NCBI RefSeq assembly: GCF_003202155.1
Contig: NZ_QFLI01000005.1
Span: forward strand, 62,001 to 126,000
Direction of reading: 5' to 3'
Length of the DNA stretch: 64,000 bases
From: Marinifilum breve
Lineage (GTDB): Bacteria > Bacteroidota > Bacteroidia > Bacteroidales > Marinifilaceae
Each line of letters opens with the position of its first letter. The stretch's first letter is position 1. This document shows, piece by piece, positions 36,701-45,006 of this stretch. The translations under genes and the position numbers were made by a program. The notes under the pieces are model-generated. The model was not told the origin of the DNA, searched no databases, and saw nothing but the letters and a program-made list of their open reading frames with translations.

Positions 36701-38104
36701 ATGAAAAATCTGTTTTTTCTTACTTTTTCCCTATTGATTTCCTTTGCCGCTAACGCCGAAAAAGTAATCCTTTCGGGAACAGCAAAAACTTATGCTGGAA
36801 GTACCATTAGCATCATGTATCATACCGATGCTTTTACCTATACGAGTGAGAAAATTACCGATTTTAAAGTGGATGTAAATGGCGAATATTCCGTAGAGTT
36901 GGATATTGATAAAACCCAACTTATCTATCTTCCTTTGGAAGTGTACAAAGCTTTCATGTATGTTGAACCTGGCAAAAAATATGAGCTAAGATTACCTCCA
37001 AAGCAAGAACTAACACCGGCACAAAAGCTAAATCCTTTTTTCGAAGCCGATGAATTGATGATTGGAATTGCGAACGTCGAACCAAACGAATTAAACCGAA
37101 TCATTCGCACATTGGATGACAAAATGGATTCCTTTATCAATCAGAACTTTTACAAGATTTACAGAAAAAAAGAGAAATCAGCAGGAATTCAATTCTCAGA
37201 ACAGCTAAAACAGGAGTTTGGCAGCATAAAAAATAAGTTTTTTACCGAATATTTTCGATACCGATTGGGATTTTTGGAGTTTTTATCGAACCCAAATTCT
37301 TTCCTGAAAATTGAGAATAATTTTTTCCAGAATCAGAAAATTCAGCTGAACAATCCAGCCTATATGAGTTTGTATAAAAAACAGTATGGGAACTTTTTTA
37401 ACGGATATTTTAAACAGAAAGAAAGCCTGGCATTAAGCAATGCTTACAAAGCAGAAAACACCTATGCCGAAATCAAAAAGTTGATGCAAAAATACCCTGC
37501 CTATAACAATGCTCAATTGCTGGATATGATCATTGCAACCTCCACTTTTGATTCCTATACGCGAAAATTTATTGGAAAAGAAAAAACGCTTTCGATTCTA
37601 CAAGATGTCATAAAAGCATCGAACCACACTTACAACAAAAAGCTTTGCCGCAACTACATTTCCAATATTACTCACTTGCAGAAAAACTACCCTGCTCCCG
37701 ATTTCAATCTTGCTGGAGTTCAATTGGATGATTACAAAGGAAAATACCTATACCTGAATTTCTGTAACACACAATCTTACCCTTGCTTGCAAGATTTTAA
37801 AGAAATTGAAAAACTAAAGCAACAATTCGGACAGCACATTGAGTTCTTAAGCATTGTTTGCGATTGGGATGTGAAAAAGTGGTTGGAGTTCTCTAAAACC
37901 AACAAATACAGCTGGAAATTTATACCCATTGGCGATCAGCATCAGCTAATTCATGAATACAACGTGAAAGCTTTTCCTAGTTATGTGCTAATCGATCCGA
38001 AGGGAAATATCGTAAAAGCACCTGCGCAGGCACCAAAGGAATACATCCATTTGGAGTTTATAAAAATTGCCAGGGATGCTGCGAGGAAGGGACAGAAGAA
38101 TTAA
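36701..38104 (+). CDS. Secreted thioredoxin-like protein with monothiol SYPC site
   Basis: 467 residues with signal peptide (LFFLTFSLLISFAANAE), an N-terminal beta domain, a long helical middle without recognised family, and a C-terminal thioredoxin-like domain (YPAPDFNLAGVQLDDYKGKY). The redox site is NFCNTQSYPCLQDF: the first Cys of CxxC is Ser, the second remains, and another Cys lies six residues before the Ser-Tyr-Pro-Cys block. It keeps the cis-Pro segment (KAFPSYVLID). A monothiol role or loss of redox function is likely. Its last bases overlap the convergent gene end. Confidence 0.82.
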   Translation: MKNLFFLTFSLLISFAANAEKVILSGTAKTYAGSTISIMYHTDAFTYTSEKITDFKVDVNGEYSVELDIDKTQLIYLPLEVYKAFMYVEPGKKYELRLPPKQELTPAQKLNPFFEADELMIGIANVEPNELNRIIRTLDDKMDSFINQNFYKIYRKKEKSAGIQFSEQLKQEFGSIKNKFFTEYFRYRLGFLEFLSNPNSFLKIENNFFQNQKIQLNNPAYMSLYKKQYGNFFNGYFKQKESLALSNAYKAENTYAEIKKLMQKYPAYNNAQLLDMIIATSTFDSYTRKFIGKEKTLSILQDVIKASNHTYNKKLCRNYISNITHLQKNYPAPDFNLAGVQLDDYKGKYLYLNFCNTQSYPCLQDFKEIEKLKQQFGQHIEFLSIVCDWDVKKWLEFSKTNKYSWKFIPIGDQHQLIHEYNVKAFPSYVLIDPKGNIVKAPAQAPKEYIHLEFIKIARDAARKGQKN

Positions 38105-38601
38105 AACTTCAATTCCCTATCAATCCTAGAAATTAATTCCTGCTTTTCCTGTAAGGATTTTTGATATTTTTGAATTGCTATTTGATTGCTTCGCTTGATA
38201 AAAAGCATACGAAGGAAGGAAATACATACCAAAACCACATATACTGGAATATTACTCTCAAATAAATCATCAAACTCAAGAAAGCCTTGTCTGCTGTAAC
38301 CTAATGTGAGCAAAACAGCCAACATTGTACAATAAAACAATTCTCTTATCACATTTTCCCTAACAATCTCTGAATAACTTTTTCCATGCATTTTCTCAAA
38401 TGCAGCTTCAATAGCATTCTTTAGATCATTCTTTATTCTTAGCAGTTCGGTAGGATTGTATCCTCTTTCAAATAGTAAATTACCTGCATATATCTGTGGA
38501 TCGATATTAATTCTATTGCTTTCCTGAAATAAAGCAAGCAATTCGGTATTGCTTCTTTTATTTAGCTTCTTTTTCCAATCCAGTATTCTCCAATTAAGCA
38601 T
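38101..38601 (-). CDS. Hypothetical membrane protein with two helices
   Basis: 166 residues, not recognised. It is cytosolic and charged at the N-terminus, with two hydrophobic stretches (LFYCTMLAVLLTLGY about 90-104 and VYVVLVCISFLRMLF about 119-133) and a Lys/Glu-rich, probably helical tail. A motif FERGYNPTELLRIKNDL near residues 45-61 may be useful for searches. It follows the Nudix gene by 16 bp and probably shares its transcript; its stop codon overlaps that of the plus-strand neighbour. Confidence 0.75.
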   Translation of the reverse strand: MLNWRILDWKKKLNKRSNTELLALFQESNRINIDPQIYAGNLLFERGYNPTELLRIKNDLKNAIEAAFEKMHGKSYSEIVRENVIRELFYCTMLAVLLTLGYSRQGFLEFDDLFESNIPVYVVLVCISFLRMLFIKRSNQIAIQKYQKSLQEKQELISRIDRELKF

Positions 38602-38617
38602 TCTCTAATTTTATCGG

Positions 38618-39211
38618 TTATGCAATCACTTCCAGTATGGAAGCATAAGTATTGGTTTTAAACGCTTGCAAATTATCTTGGCCCAACCATTTTACTTCCT
38701 GAATATCCTCCTCGGTTTGAGGAACCAATTCTTCGCAACCTGAATAGGTCATTTGATACCAATAGGTGCGTTTCAAAACAAACTTTCCTTTCATCCAATA
38801 GGTATGATAGGTCGAGTTGAGTTCCTTTTCGATCTCAACACCTGAAATTCCGCACTCCTCTTCCACCTCTCGAATGGCAGCTTCCGGAATTTCTTCACCC
38901 TTCTCCACTTTTCCCTTTGGCAAATCCCATTTGTCCAATCGGTAAATGGCTAAAATCTCATGGTTCGAATTGTACACTTTTCCACCTGCAGCTTCAATGT
39001 ATTTAAAGCACGATTTAAAATGAGCAAAAAGCGCTTCAAGATCGTCGGCAACCACAAAAATTTGCTCTCTGTGTTCTTCCTCATCAAACTGATGAATCAG
39101 GCCTTCCAAAGATTCTCCTTCCGTCCAGGCATAAACCATTCCTTCAAAATTCACACTTTCGTTTTTATCACCTAAAAAAATCAATCGATCTTTAAAAAAT
39201 ACTTTATACAT
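38618..39211 (-). CDS. Nudix hydrolase
   Basis: 197 residues. The Nudix box GKVEKGEEIPEAAIREVEEE (about residues 99-118, continuing CGI) fits GX5EX7REUXEEXGU. An N-terminal domain of about 70 residues precedes it, a layout found in uncharacterised Bacteroidota Nudix proteins. The family hydrolyses nucleoside diphosphate-linked compounds, perhaps here in nucleotide clean-up. The gene is divergent from pyrE across 202 bp. Confidence 0.9.
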   Translation of the reverse strand: MYKVFFKDRLIFLGDKNESVNFEGMVYAWTEGESLEGLIHQFDEEEHREQIFVVADDLEALFAHFKSCFKYIEAAGGKVYNSNHEILAIYRLDKWDLPKGKVEKGEEIPEAAIREVEEECGISGVEIEKELNSTYHTYWMKGKFVLKRTYWYQMTYSGCEELVPQTEEDIQEVKWLGQDNLQAFKTNTYASILEVIA

Positions 39212-39413
39212 TTGCGGTAGATTTTTAATACCGATTCTTTGCTTAATCTACTCACTTATTGCACTGCGTTTATAATTGAGTGTAAGCAATCTATCGGCAT
39301 GATATGTCTTAGTAATTTTGTTAACAAAACCATATCAAATACATCGGAAAAACATAATGCTTTGAATTTCCGTGTTTTGAATTCGTATAACAATCCATAA
39401 ATCCAGAGAAAGT

Positions 39414-40046
39414 ATGCAAGATACTGCTAAACAAGTCGCTGAATATTTGCTACAAATTAAGGCAATTAAACTAGAACCAACAAACCCATTTACCTGGGCA
39501 TCGGGATGGAAATCTCCTATTTATTGTGACAACCGTAAAACCCTTTCTTACCCAGAGGTTAGAACCTATATTAAGAAAGCTTTTGCTGAAGTTGTAATGG
39601 AAAAATATCCTGAAGTTGAAGTAATTGCAGGTGTTGCAACCGGTGCAATTGCACAGGGAGCTTTGGTTGCTGAAGAAATGAACAAACCAATGGTTTACAT
39701 TCGTTCATCGGCAAAAGCTCACGGAATGACCAACTTAATTGAAGGCGAAATTAAGCCAGGACAAAAAGTTGTGGTTATCGAAGATTTAATCTCAACTGGT
39801 GGTAGTAGCTTAAAAGCGGTTCAGGCTTTAAGAGAAGCTGGTTGCGAAGTATTAGGTATGGTAGCTATTTTTACTTATGGTTTCCAAAAAGCAGTTGATA
39901 ATTTTACTGAAAACAATTGTAAGCTTGATACTTTAAGTGAATACAACATCATGATTGATCGTGCTCAAGAAATTGGATACGTTAAAGCTGAAGATGTTGA
40001 TCAATTGAAAGAATGGAGAAAAGATCCGGCAAGCTGGGGAGTTTAA
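39414..40046 (+). CDS. pyrE: Orotate phosphoribosyltransferase
   Basis: 210 residues of the type I phosphoribosyltransferase fold: NPFTWASGWKSPIYCDNR at the start, the PRPP-binding loop VVVIEDLISTGGSS near residues 120-133, and VIAGVATGAIAQGALVAEEM. It converts orotate and PRPP to orotidine 5'-phosphate in pyrimidine synthesis. It ends in a hairpin terminator before the SRPBCC gene. Confidence 0.96.
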   Translation: MQDTAKQVAEYLLQIKAIKLEPTNPFTWASGWKSPIYCDNRKTLSYPEVRTYIKKAFAEVVMEKYPEVEVIAGVATGAIAQGALVAEEMNKPMVYIRSSAKAHGMTNLIEGEIKPGQKVVVIEDLISTGGSSLKAVQALREAGCEVLGMVAIFTYGFQKAVDNFTENNCKLDTLSEYNIMIDRAQEIGYVKAEDVDQLKEWRKDPASWGV

Positions 40047-40078
40047 TCACTGGTTTACCGATTAAAAAATAATTTTAG

Positions 40079-40112
40079 AAAAGAGAGTATTCCTATGGAG
40101 TACCCTCTTTTG
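40079..40112 (+). terminator. Hairpin terminator after pyrE
   Basis: AAAAGAGAGTATTCC and a partner GGAGTACCCTCTTTT pair over about 14 positions with two wobbles, followed by T-rich sequence. It ends just before the next start codon, so read-through is possible. Confidence 0.65.
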
Positions 40113-40132
40113 TATTCTTAATACGAAGACTA

Positions 40133-40630
40133 ATGTCGACAACAAAAATTGTAAGTGAAGTACATAAGATTCCACATCTGGTAGGCGATGTATATGGTTT
40201 CTTATCAGATTTTAGAAAAATTGCCAAAGTTTTTGAATTGGCTGCAGAAAATCCTCAGGTGCAAGAGCAAATTGAAGCTCAAACCAAAAAGAAGATGAAC
40301 ATTAAAGAACACATCGAACATTGGGAAGCAACTGAAGACAACTGTACATTTGTGATTAAAGGATTCGGTGAAGCTGGATTACAATTTGTCGAAAAAGAAG
40401 AAAATAAAACCTTAAAATTAACTGGATACGGCAGAAGTCCATTCGAATTTTATTTATGGATTCAATTAATTGATAAAGGACCTTACGACACTAGAGTTCG
40501 ATTAACCGTGCATGCTGAATTAAATGCCATGATGAAAATGATGCTGAAAAAGAAATTGGAAAAAGGCATCAATCAACTGGCTGAGGGATTGACACAAATT
40601 CCTTTCAGTGCGCTTCAGAATATGGAATAG
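40133..40630 (+). CDS. SRPBCC-fold (START-like) family protein
   Basis: 165 residues without signal peptide. The pattern HKIPHLVGDVYGFLSDFRKI at the start, a central beta sheet (CTFVIKGFGEAGLQFVEKE) and a long C-terminal helix (MKMMLKKKLEKGINQLAEGL) fits the SRPBCC ligand-binding fold. No ligand or enzyme activity can be assigned. It may be co-transcribed with pyrE despite the hairpin between them. Confidence 0.78.
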   Translation: MSTTKIVSEVHKIPHLVGDVYGFLSDFRKIAKVFELAAENPQVQEQIEAQTKKKMNIKEHIEHWEATEDNCTFVIKGFGEAGLQFVEKEENKTLKLTGYGRSPFEFYLWIQLIDKGPYDTRVRLTVHAELNAMMKMMLKKKLEKGINQLAEGLTQIPFSALQNME

Positions 40631-40648
40631 TACCGCAAAGTAATTTTG

Positions 40649-40680
40649 AAAAGCTGTTGAATAACTCAACGGCTTTTTTT
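40649..40680 (+). terminator. Terminator after the SRPBCC gene
   Basis: AAAGCTGTTGA and TCAACGGCTTT form an 11-pair stem (one wobble) with a 5-base loop and seven T. The last T residues double as the -33 element of the next promoter. Confidence 0.88.
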
Positions 40681-40708
40681 GTGTCTTCCAATATTTTGAA
40701 TAGATTTG
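40678..40708 (+). promoter_or_regulatory. Consensus promoter of the metal-uptake pair
   Basis: TTTG at 40678-40681, a 19-base spacer and TAGATTTG at 40701-40708 match the Bacteroidota consensus exactly. The predicted start (about 40713-40716) coincides with the ATG at 40715, implying a leaderless or nearly leaderless mRNA. Confidence 0.72.
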
Positions 40709-40714
40709 TTTTAA

Positions 40715-41041
40715 ATGAATCTAAATAATAGATATAGAATTCTTGGCTTTTTGCTTGCCTTGGCATTTGTAATGCCAATAGTAATTAAAGCTCAGCACAT
40801 GATGTTCCCCAATCACGAGCATCATTGTCATTCTTGTACAAATCATGCTCCTGATGTAGCTGACATTTGTGCAATTCAAGATTTCGACTACTTCTATTTT
40901 GATTCTACTGATATGGTTCACATACCTGCTGTTAGTAGTATTGAACTGATATCTCACAAAGCAAAACAAACCATTAAAATTCAAACTCCTCCCAGGTTTG
41001 ATTTTAGCTTACGTGCTCCTCCAGAGTTTTTTGACATATAA
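40715..41041 (+). CDS. Small secreted His/Cys-rich protein, probable metal-binding partner of the TonB receptor
   Basis: 108 residues. The signal peptide (ILGFLLALAFVMPIVIKAQ, residues 9-27) is followed by MMFPNHEHHCHSCTNHAPDV, a dense His/Cys cluster suited to copper, zinc or iron binding; the rest is acidic and aromatic. It precedes a TonB receptor with a His/Glu-rich loop by 111 bp and probably shares its transcript. No named family was recognised. Metal capture at the cell surface is inference. Confidence 0.72.
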   Translation: MNLNNRYRILGFLLALAFVMPIVIKAQHMMFPNHEHHCHSCTNHAPDVADICAIQDFDYFYFDSTDMVHIPAVSSIELISHKAKQTIKIQTPPRFDFSLRAPPEFFDI

Positions 41042-41152
41042 ATAACCTTAAAAAACAAGTCTTAAAATTATGCATTTGAAGTGAATCTATGTTGATATCA
41101 CTCATTGGCTTGTACATTTATTTTTACTAAATCAAAAAACTCTTTTCATATC

Positions 41153-43486
41153 ATGATCAGATATTTTCTGGCAGTATTATTACTATTGCCTTTATACGCT
41201 TTCTCATCAGTAGAGATAAGCAACAACAAATTAAGCGGGACTGTTACAGATCAAAACGATGGCACTCCCCTACCTGGAGTAAGTATTTTTGTACCTGAAT
41301 TACAAAAAGGTGCAGTAAGTAATTCTGATGGTACTTATGTATTGGAACACTTACCCCAAGGGAAGTTAACGGTTCAATTTTCCTTTGTTGGTTACGAATC
41401 AATTATCAAAACAATTAACATTCAGTCTGAAAACACACAACTCAATGTGGATCTAGAATTTACCTCAGTTACCACACAAGACATTGTAGTTTCTGGTGGT
41501 TTTCCTTCTGCTCAGCATGAAAACTCCATTAAAATTTCAGTTCTTAATAAAGAGAAATTGGAAAATTTGGTGAATCCTTCGCTGGGAGAAAAGCTTTCCA
41601 GCATACCTGGTGTTGATGTAATTTCAAGAAGTCCGGCTGTAAGTACTCCTGTTATCAGAGGATTATCCTTAAACAACATCATTTTCCTTAACAATGGTGT
41701 TCGCTTAGAAAATTTCCAGTTTTCAACCGATCATCCATTTTTGGTTAATGAACAAGGAGCCAATCATATCGAAGTGATAAAAGGTCCAGCCTCATTGCTT
41801 TACGGATCGGATGCAATGGGTGGTGTGATTAATATTCTTCGCGAAAAACCTGCTCCGGCTAATTCAGTTCAAGCAGATGTTTCTTCTGAATTTCATTCTG
41901 TATCCAATGGTTGGAATCACAACATTGGCGTTAAAGGAAGTTCGAATAGTTTGTTCTGGATGGTAAGAGCAACAAAACAATCTCACCGCGATTACAAAGA
42001 TGGTAACGGTGACTATGTACCAAATACCCGTTTCAATTCGGAAGGTTTACAATTGGGTTTAGGTATGATTAAAAACTTCGGAAGTTTTAAACTTTATTAT
42101 GACTACCTACAGCCTAAATTAGGCATGACAAACGGTGAAGCTTTAGAGGTAGTTGGTGAAGGTAATCGAAAGAATCACTATTGGTTTCAGGATTTAACTC
42201 AACATCTTATTTCGTCGAGGAATCGATTATTTCTGGGAAATTACAAATTGGAAGTGAATGCTGCATATCAATTCAATAACCGACAATTAAAAGGTAATCC
42301 TAATTCAGAATATTTTCGATTGGTGGATATGGATTTAAAAACTTTCACCTATGACAGTAAGTTGTATTTCCCAACAGGAGAAAACACCGAATTCCTGGTA
42401 GGAGTTCAAGGAATGCATCAGTCCAATAAAAATCAGGGAGCACCAAATAGAATTATTCCCGATGCAAAAATTGATGACTTTTCTTTATTCTCTTTGTTGA
42501 AAAAAGAAATTGGAAAAGCCGATATTCAATTTGGAGTTAGGTATGATCACAGATCTCTTTACGTTCCTGAACAAGAAGCGGGTGGACACTCTCACGGAGA
42601 ACCAGAAGATGAGCATCATGAAGAGGAAGGTGATCACCACGAAGAAGAGGGAGAAGAACATCATGAGGAAGAAGGTGAGCATCATGAAGAAGAAATGGTG
42701 CATATCAATCGTAAGTTTGATAACCTGAATGCTTCCTTAGGTGCAACATTTCATCTTTCTGAATCATTATTAATGAGAACCAACTTTGCTACAGGGTACC
42801 GTGTACCAAATTTAGCTGAACTTTCACAACATGGTCTTCATGGTAACAGATTCGAGGAAGGAAATACCGACTTGGATGCTCAGAAAAGTTTCGAAACCGA
42901 TTTGGGACTGCATTACCATACAAGCAACCACAATATCGATTTTTCACTTTTCTACAATAAGGTGTACGATTTTATTTACCTGGCACCAACTGATGAACCT
43001 GCACCAGAAGGAGCTGGATTTGTTTATGCTTACGATCAGCAAGATGCCAAGTTATATGGTGGTGAAATCTCGATAAATATAGTACCAGTAAATTACCTAA
43101 AAGTTCATTCCGATTATTCAATGGTAATTGGTAAGCAAGATGATGGCGGAAGATTGCCTTTTATACCACAACACAAATTGAATACGAGCCTGGAATTCTT
43201 TGGGAAGGGCAACAAACAATTTAAGAATCCTTTTATCAAATTTGAATGGAAATATGCTATGGATCAAGATGATCCTGCTCAGTTCGAAACCAAAACTGCA
43301 GCATATCATCTGTTTAATATTCAGACAGGAACTTCGTTTAAAATTGGAAACTTTGATGCTAAGCTATTGACAGGTGTAAGCAATTTGTTCGATAAAACAT
43401 ACATAGATCACCTTTCTAGTATTAAACCATTAAGATTTTACAATCCAGGACGAAATGTGAATGTAAAATTGTCATTGAATTTTTAG
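41153..43486 (+). CDS. TonB-dependent outer-membrane receptor with carboxypeptidase-like domain
   Basis: 777 residues from the ATG at 41153 (an in-frame TTG 16 codons upstream adds a non-signal-like sequence). Signal peptide YFLAVLLLLPLYAFSS; then a carboxypeptidase regulatory-like domain (LSGTVTDQNDGTPLPGVSIF), the plug (PGVDVISRSPAVSTPVIRGL, VIKGPASLLYGSDAMGGVIN) and a beta barrel ending in NVKLSLNF. A loop at about residues 476-518 is almost all His, Glu, Asp and Gly (for example HHEEEGEEHHEEEGEHHEEE). This points to transport of a metal ion or metal complex, zinc or copper more likely than a siderophore. Confidence 0.92.
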   Translation: MIRYFLAVLLLLPLYAFSSVEISNNKLSGTVTDQNDGTPLPGVSIFVPELQKGAVSNSDGTYVLEHLPQGKLTVQFSFVGYESIIKTINIQSENTQLNVDLEFTSVTTQDIVVSGGFPSAQHENSIKISVLNKEKLENLVNPSLGEKLSSIPGVDVISRSPAVSTPVIRGLSLNNIIFLNNGVRLENFQFSTDHPFLVNEQGANHIEVIKGPASLLYGSDAMGGVINILREKPAPANSVQADVSSEFHSVSNGWNHNIGVKGSSNSLFWMVRATKQSHRDYKDGNGDYVPNTRFNSEGLQLGLGMIKNFGSFKLYYDYLQPKLGMTNGEALEVVGEGNRKNHYWFQDLTQHLISSRNRLFLGNYKLEVNAAYQFNNRQLKGNPNSEYFRLVDMDLKTFTYDSKLYFPTGENTEFLVGVQGMHQSNKNQGAPNRIIPDAKIDDFSLFSLLKKEIGKADIQFGVRYDHRSLYVPEQEAGGHSHGEPEDEHHEEEGDHHEEEGEEHHEEEGEHHEEEMVHINRKFDNLNASLGATFHLSESLLMRTNFATGYRVPNLAELSQHGLHGNRFEEGNTDLDAQKSFETDLGLHYHTSNHNIDFSLFYNKVYDFIYLAPTDEPAPEGAGFVYAYDQQDAKLYGGEISINIVPVNYLKVHSDYSMVIGKQDDGGRLPFIPQHKLNTSLEFFGKGNKQFKNPFIKFEWKYAMDQDDPAQFETKTAAYHLFNIQTGTSFKIGNFDAKLLTGVSNLFDKTYIDHLSSIKPLRFYNPGRNVNVKLSLNF

Positions 43487-43643
43487 TATAGATACTAGCT
43501 TACAACATTCAGCTCTCAGCTAACAGCACTTTTTTGCTGACGCTGAGAGCTGACAGCTTTTAGCTAAAAAGCTCCAAGTTACAAGTCACAAGTATTTTCC
43601 CCCTTGAAGCTTGTAGCTTGAGGCTTATAGCTATTACAAATCT
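43487..43643. repeat. Hairpin-rich spacer between convergent genes
   Basis: CAGCTCTCAGC (43510-43520) is the exact inverse of GCTGAGAGCTG (43542-43552), and the pairing continues inward (CAGCA / TGCTG) round a T-run. It is followed by AGCTTTTAGCTAAAAAGCT-like and CTTGTAGCTTGAGGCTTATA stretches built from short AGCT-centred repeats. It may terminate both convergent genes. Confidence 0.65.
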
Positions 43644-44393
43644 CTATCTTATAAAACTCACCTCTTTAAAATTGTAAATTCTTTCCTCTCCTTCTGCAAC
43701 AATTCTCAATTGTCCCCATTCTGTAATTCCCACAATTTCTCCTGAAAACATACCATTTTCATCCTTATAAGAATGTATTTCATTCATCCAATAAAGCGTG
43801 TCTAAGTAATCTTTTTCCAACTGTTTTTTGTCACCATCCTTAAGTTGGAAATATCTATTTTCAATTTTACCCAATAAGTTTGAAAGTTCTATTTCTAAAT
43901 CATACTCTTGATTTGTACAGTTTGATAGAGAAATTGGATTTGGAGCATCGGAAATAAACTTGCGTTGATTGATATTTAATCCAATGCCACATACTGATGT
44001 GCTCAATACAGATCCCATTATGGAGTGTTCGATCAAGATTCCTGCAATTTTCTTATCACCCAGATAAATGTCATTGGGCCATTTAATGAATACATCATCT
44101 ACATATTCTTTCAAATAATCATATACACCAAGAGAAATAACCATCGAAATATTAAATTGATCGGGTATTGGCAGAAATTCTGGTCTCAGAATGATACTAA
44201 TGGTAAGGTTTTTGCCACTTTCACTTTCCCAAGAATTTGTTTGCTGTCCGCGGCCTTTTGTCTGATTTAATGTCAAAACGACAGTTCCGGCTGCAGGATT
44301 TGCGGATTTTATCAATTCCAAGGCAAAATTATTTGTGGAATTTATCTCGTTCTTGCGTACAATTAATTGGGGAGTAAATAATTTTTGCTGCAT
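43644..44393 (-). CDS. birA: Biotin-[acetyl-CoA-carboxylase] ligase (catalytic form without HTH)
   Basis: 249 residues. The biotin-AMP loop region is NQTKGRGQQTNSWESESGKN (canonical GRGRxGRxW altered to GRGQQTNSW, as common in this phylum), and KWPNDIYLGDKKIAGILIEH carries the catalytic Lys. The N-terminal DNA-binding domain of E. coli BirA is absent, so this is a class I ligase without repressor function. It is divergent from rsfS across 213 bp. Confidence 0.93.
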   Translation of the reverse strand: MQQKLFTPQLIVRKNEINSTNNFALELIKSANPAAGTVVLTLNQTKGRGQQTNSWESESGKNLTISIILRPEFLPIPDQFNISMVISLGVYDYLKEYVDDVFIKWPNDIYLGDKKIAGILIEHSIMGSVLSTSVCGIGLNINQRKFISDAPNPISLSNCTNQEYDLEIELSNLLGKIENRYFQLKDGDKKQLEKDYLDTLYWMNEIHSYKDENGMFSGEIVGITEWGQLRIVAEGEERIYNFKEVSFIR

Positions 44394-44582
44394 GTAATGG
44401 CTTGTTGGTTTATGATTTGTGGAATTACTATCTTTAAAAATAATACATTCCTGATCGACAAAAATAAGAAGAAAGATTAAACAATTATAACGCTTAAAAG
44501 GTTATAAAATCTGTAGATTAGTAAATTATATCACTTTCGACAAGCAATATGCAAAAGGAAGTTATTGAGAATAAAAAAAAAT

Positions 44583-44590
44583 TATCTTTG
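44583..44590 (+). promoter_or_regulatory. -7 element of the rsfS-ftsH promoter
   Basis: TATCTTTG fits TAnnTTTG, with a TTG at 44565-44567 only 15 bases upstream, shorter than usual. It would give a leader of about 10-15 bases before the rsfS ATG. Confidence 0.45.
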
Positions 44591-44606
44591 TAAGTAAAAT
44601 TAAAAT

Positions 44607-44990
44607 ATGACAAAAAAGCAGGAGTATAACTCAGAGGAGCTGGCAGATGCAATTATTGAAGGGTTGCAAGAGAGGAAAGCAGAAGATATTGTAAAAATAG
44701 ATTTAAGAAATATTGACAGCTCGGTATGTAAATATTTTATAGTCTGTCACGGAACATCTACTACGCATGTTACGGGTTTAGCTGATTCCGTTGAAGATTA
44801 CGTAAGAGAAGAAATTAACGAAAAAGTATGGAAAAAAGAGGGATTGCAAAATGCACAGTGGATCCTTTTAGACTATGCGGATGTTGTAGTTCATATTTTC
44901 CAAAAAGAATATAGAGATTTTTACCAATTAGAAAGTTTATGGGCAGATGCTCCAATAACCCGAATGGAGGATCCTCAGCCTAATCAATAA
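44607..44990 (+). CDS. rsfS: Ribosome silencing factor RsfS
   Basis: 127 residues of the DUF143/Iojap family: DIVKIDLRNIDSSVCKYFIV, GTSTTHVTGLADSVEDYVRE and GLQNAQWILLDYADVVVHIF with the family-typical YRDFYQLESLWADAP end. RsfS binds L14 and blocks subunit joining in slow growth. It precedes ftsH by 16 bp, a layout common in Bacteroidota. Confidence 0.94.
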   Translation: MTKKQEYNSEELADAIIEGLQERKAEDIVKIDLRNIDSSVCKYFIVCHGTSTTHVTGLADSVEDYVREEINEKVWKKEGLQNAQWILLDYADVVVHIFQKEYRDFYQLESLWADAPITRMEDPQPNQ

Positions 44991-45006
44991 CCTTTAACTA
45001 AAAAGA

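Noticed and set aside
40079-40112. Riboswitch or attenuator before the SRPBCC gene
   Set aside because: The structure is a single stem with a T-run just after pyrE, which is better explained as a terminator.
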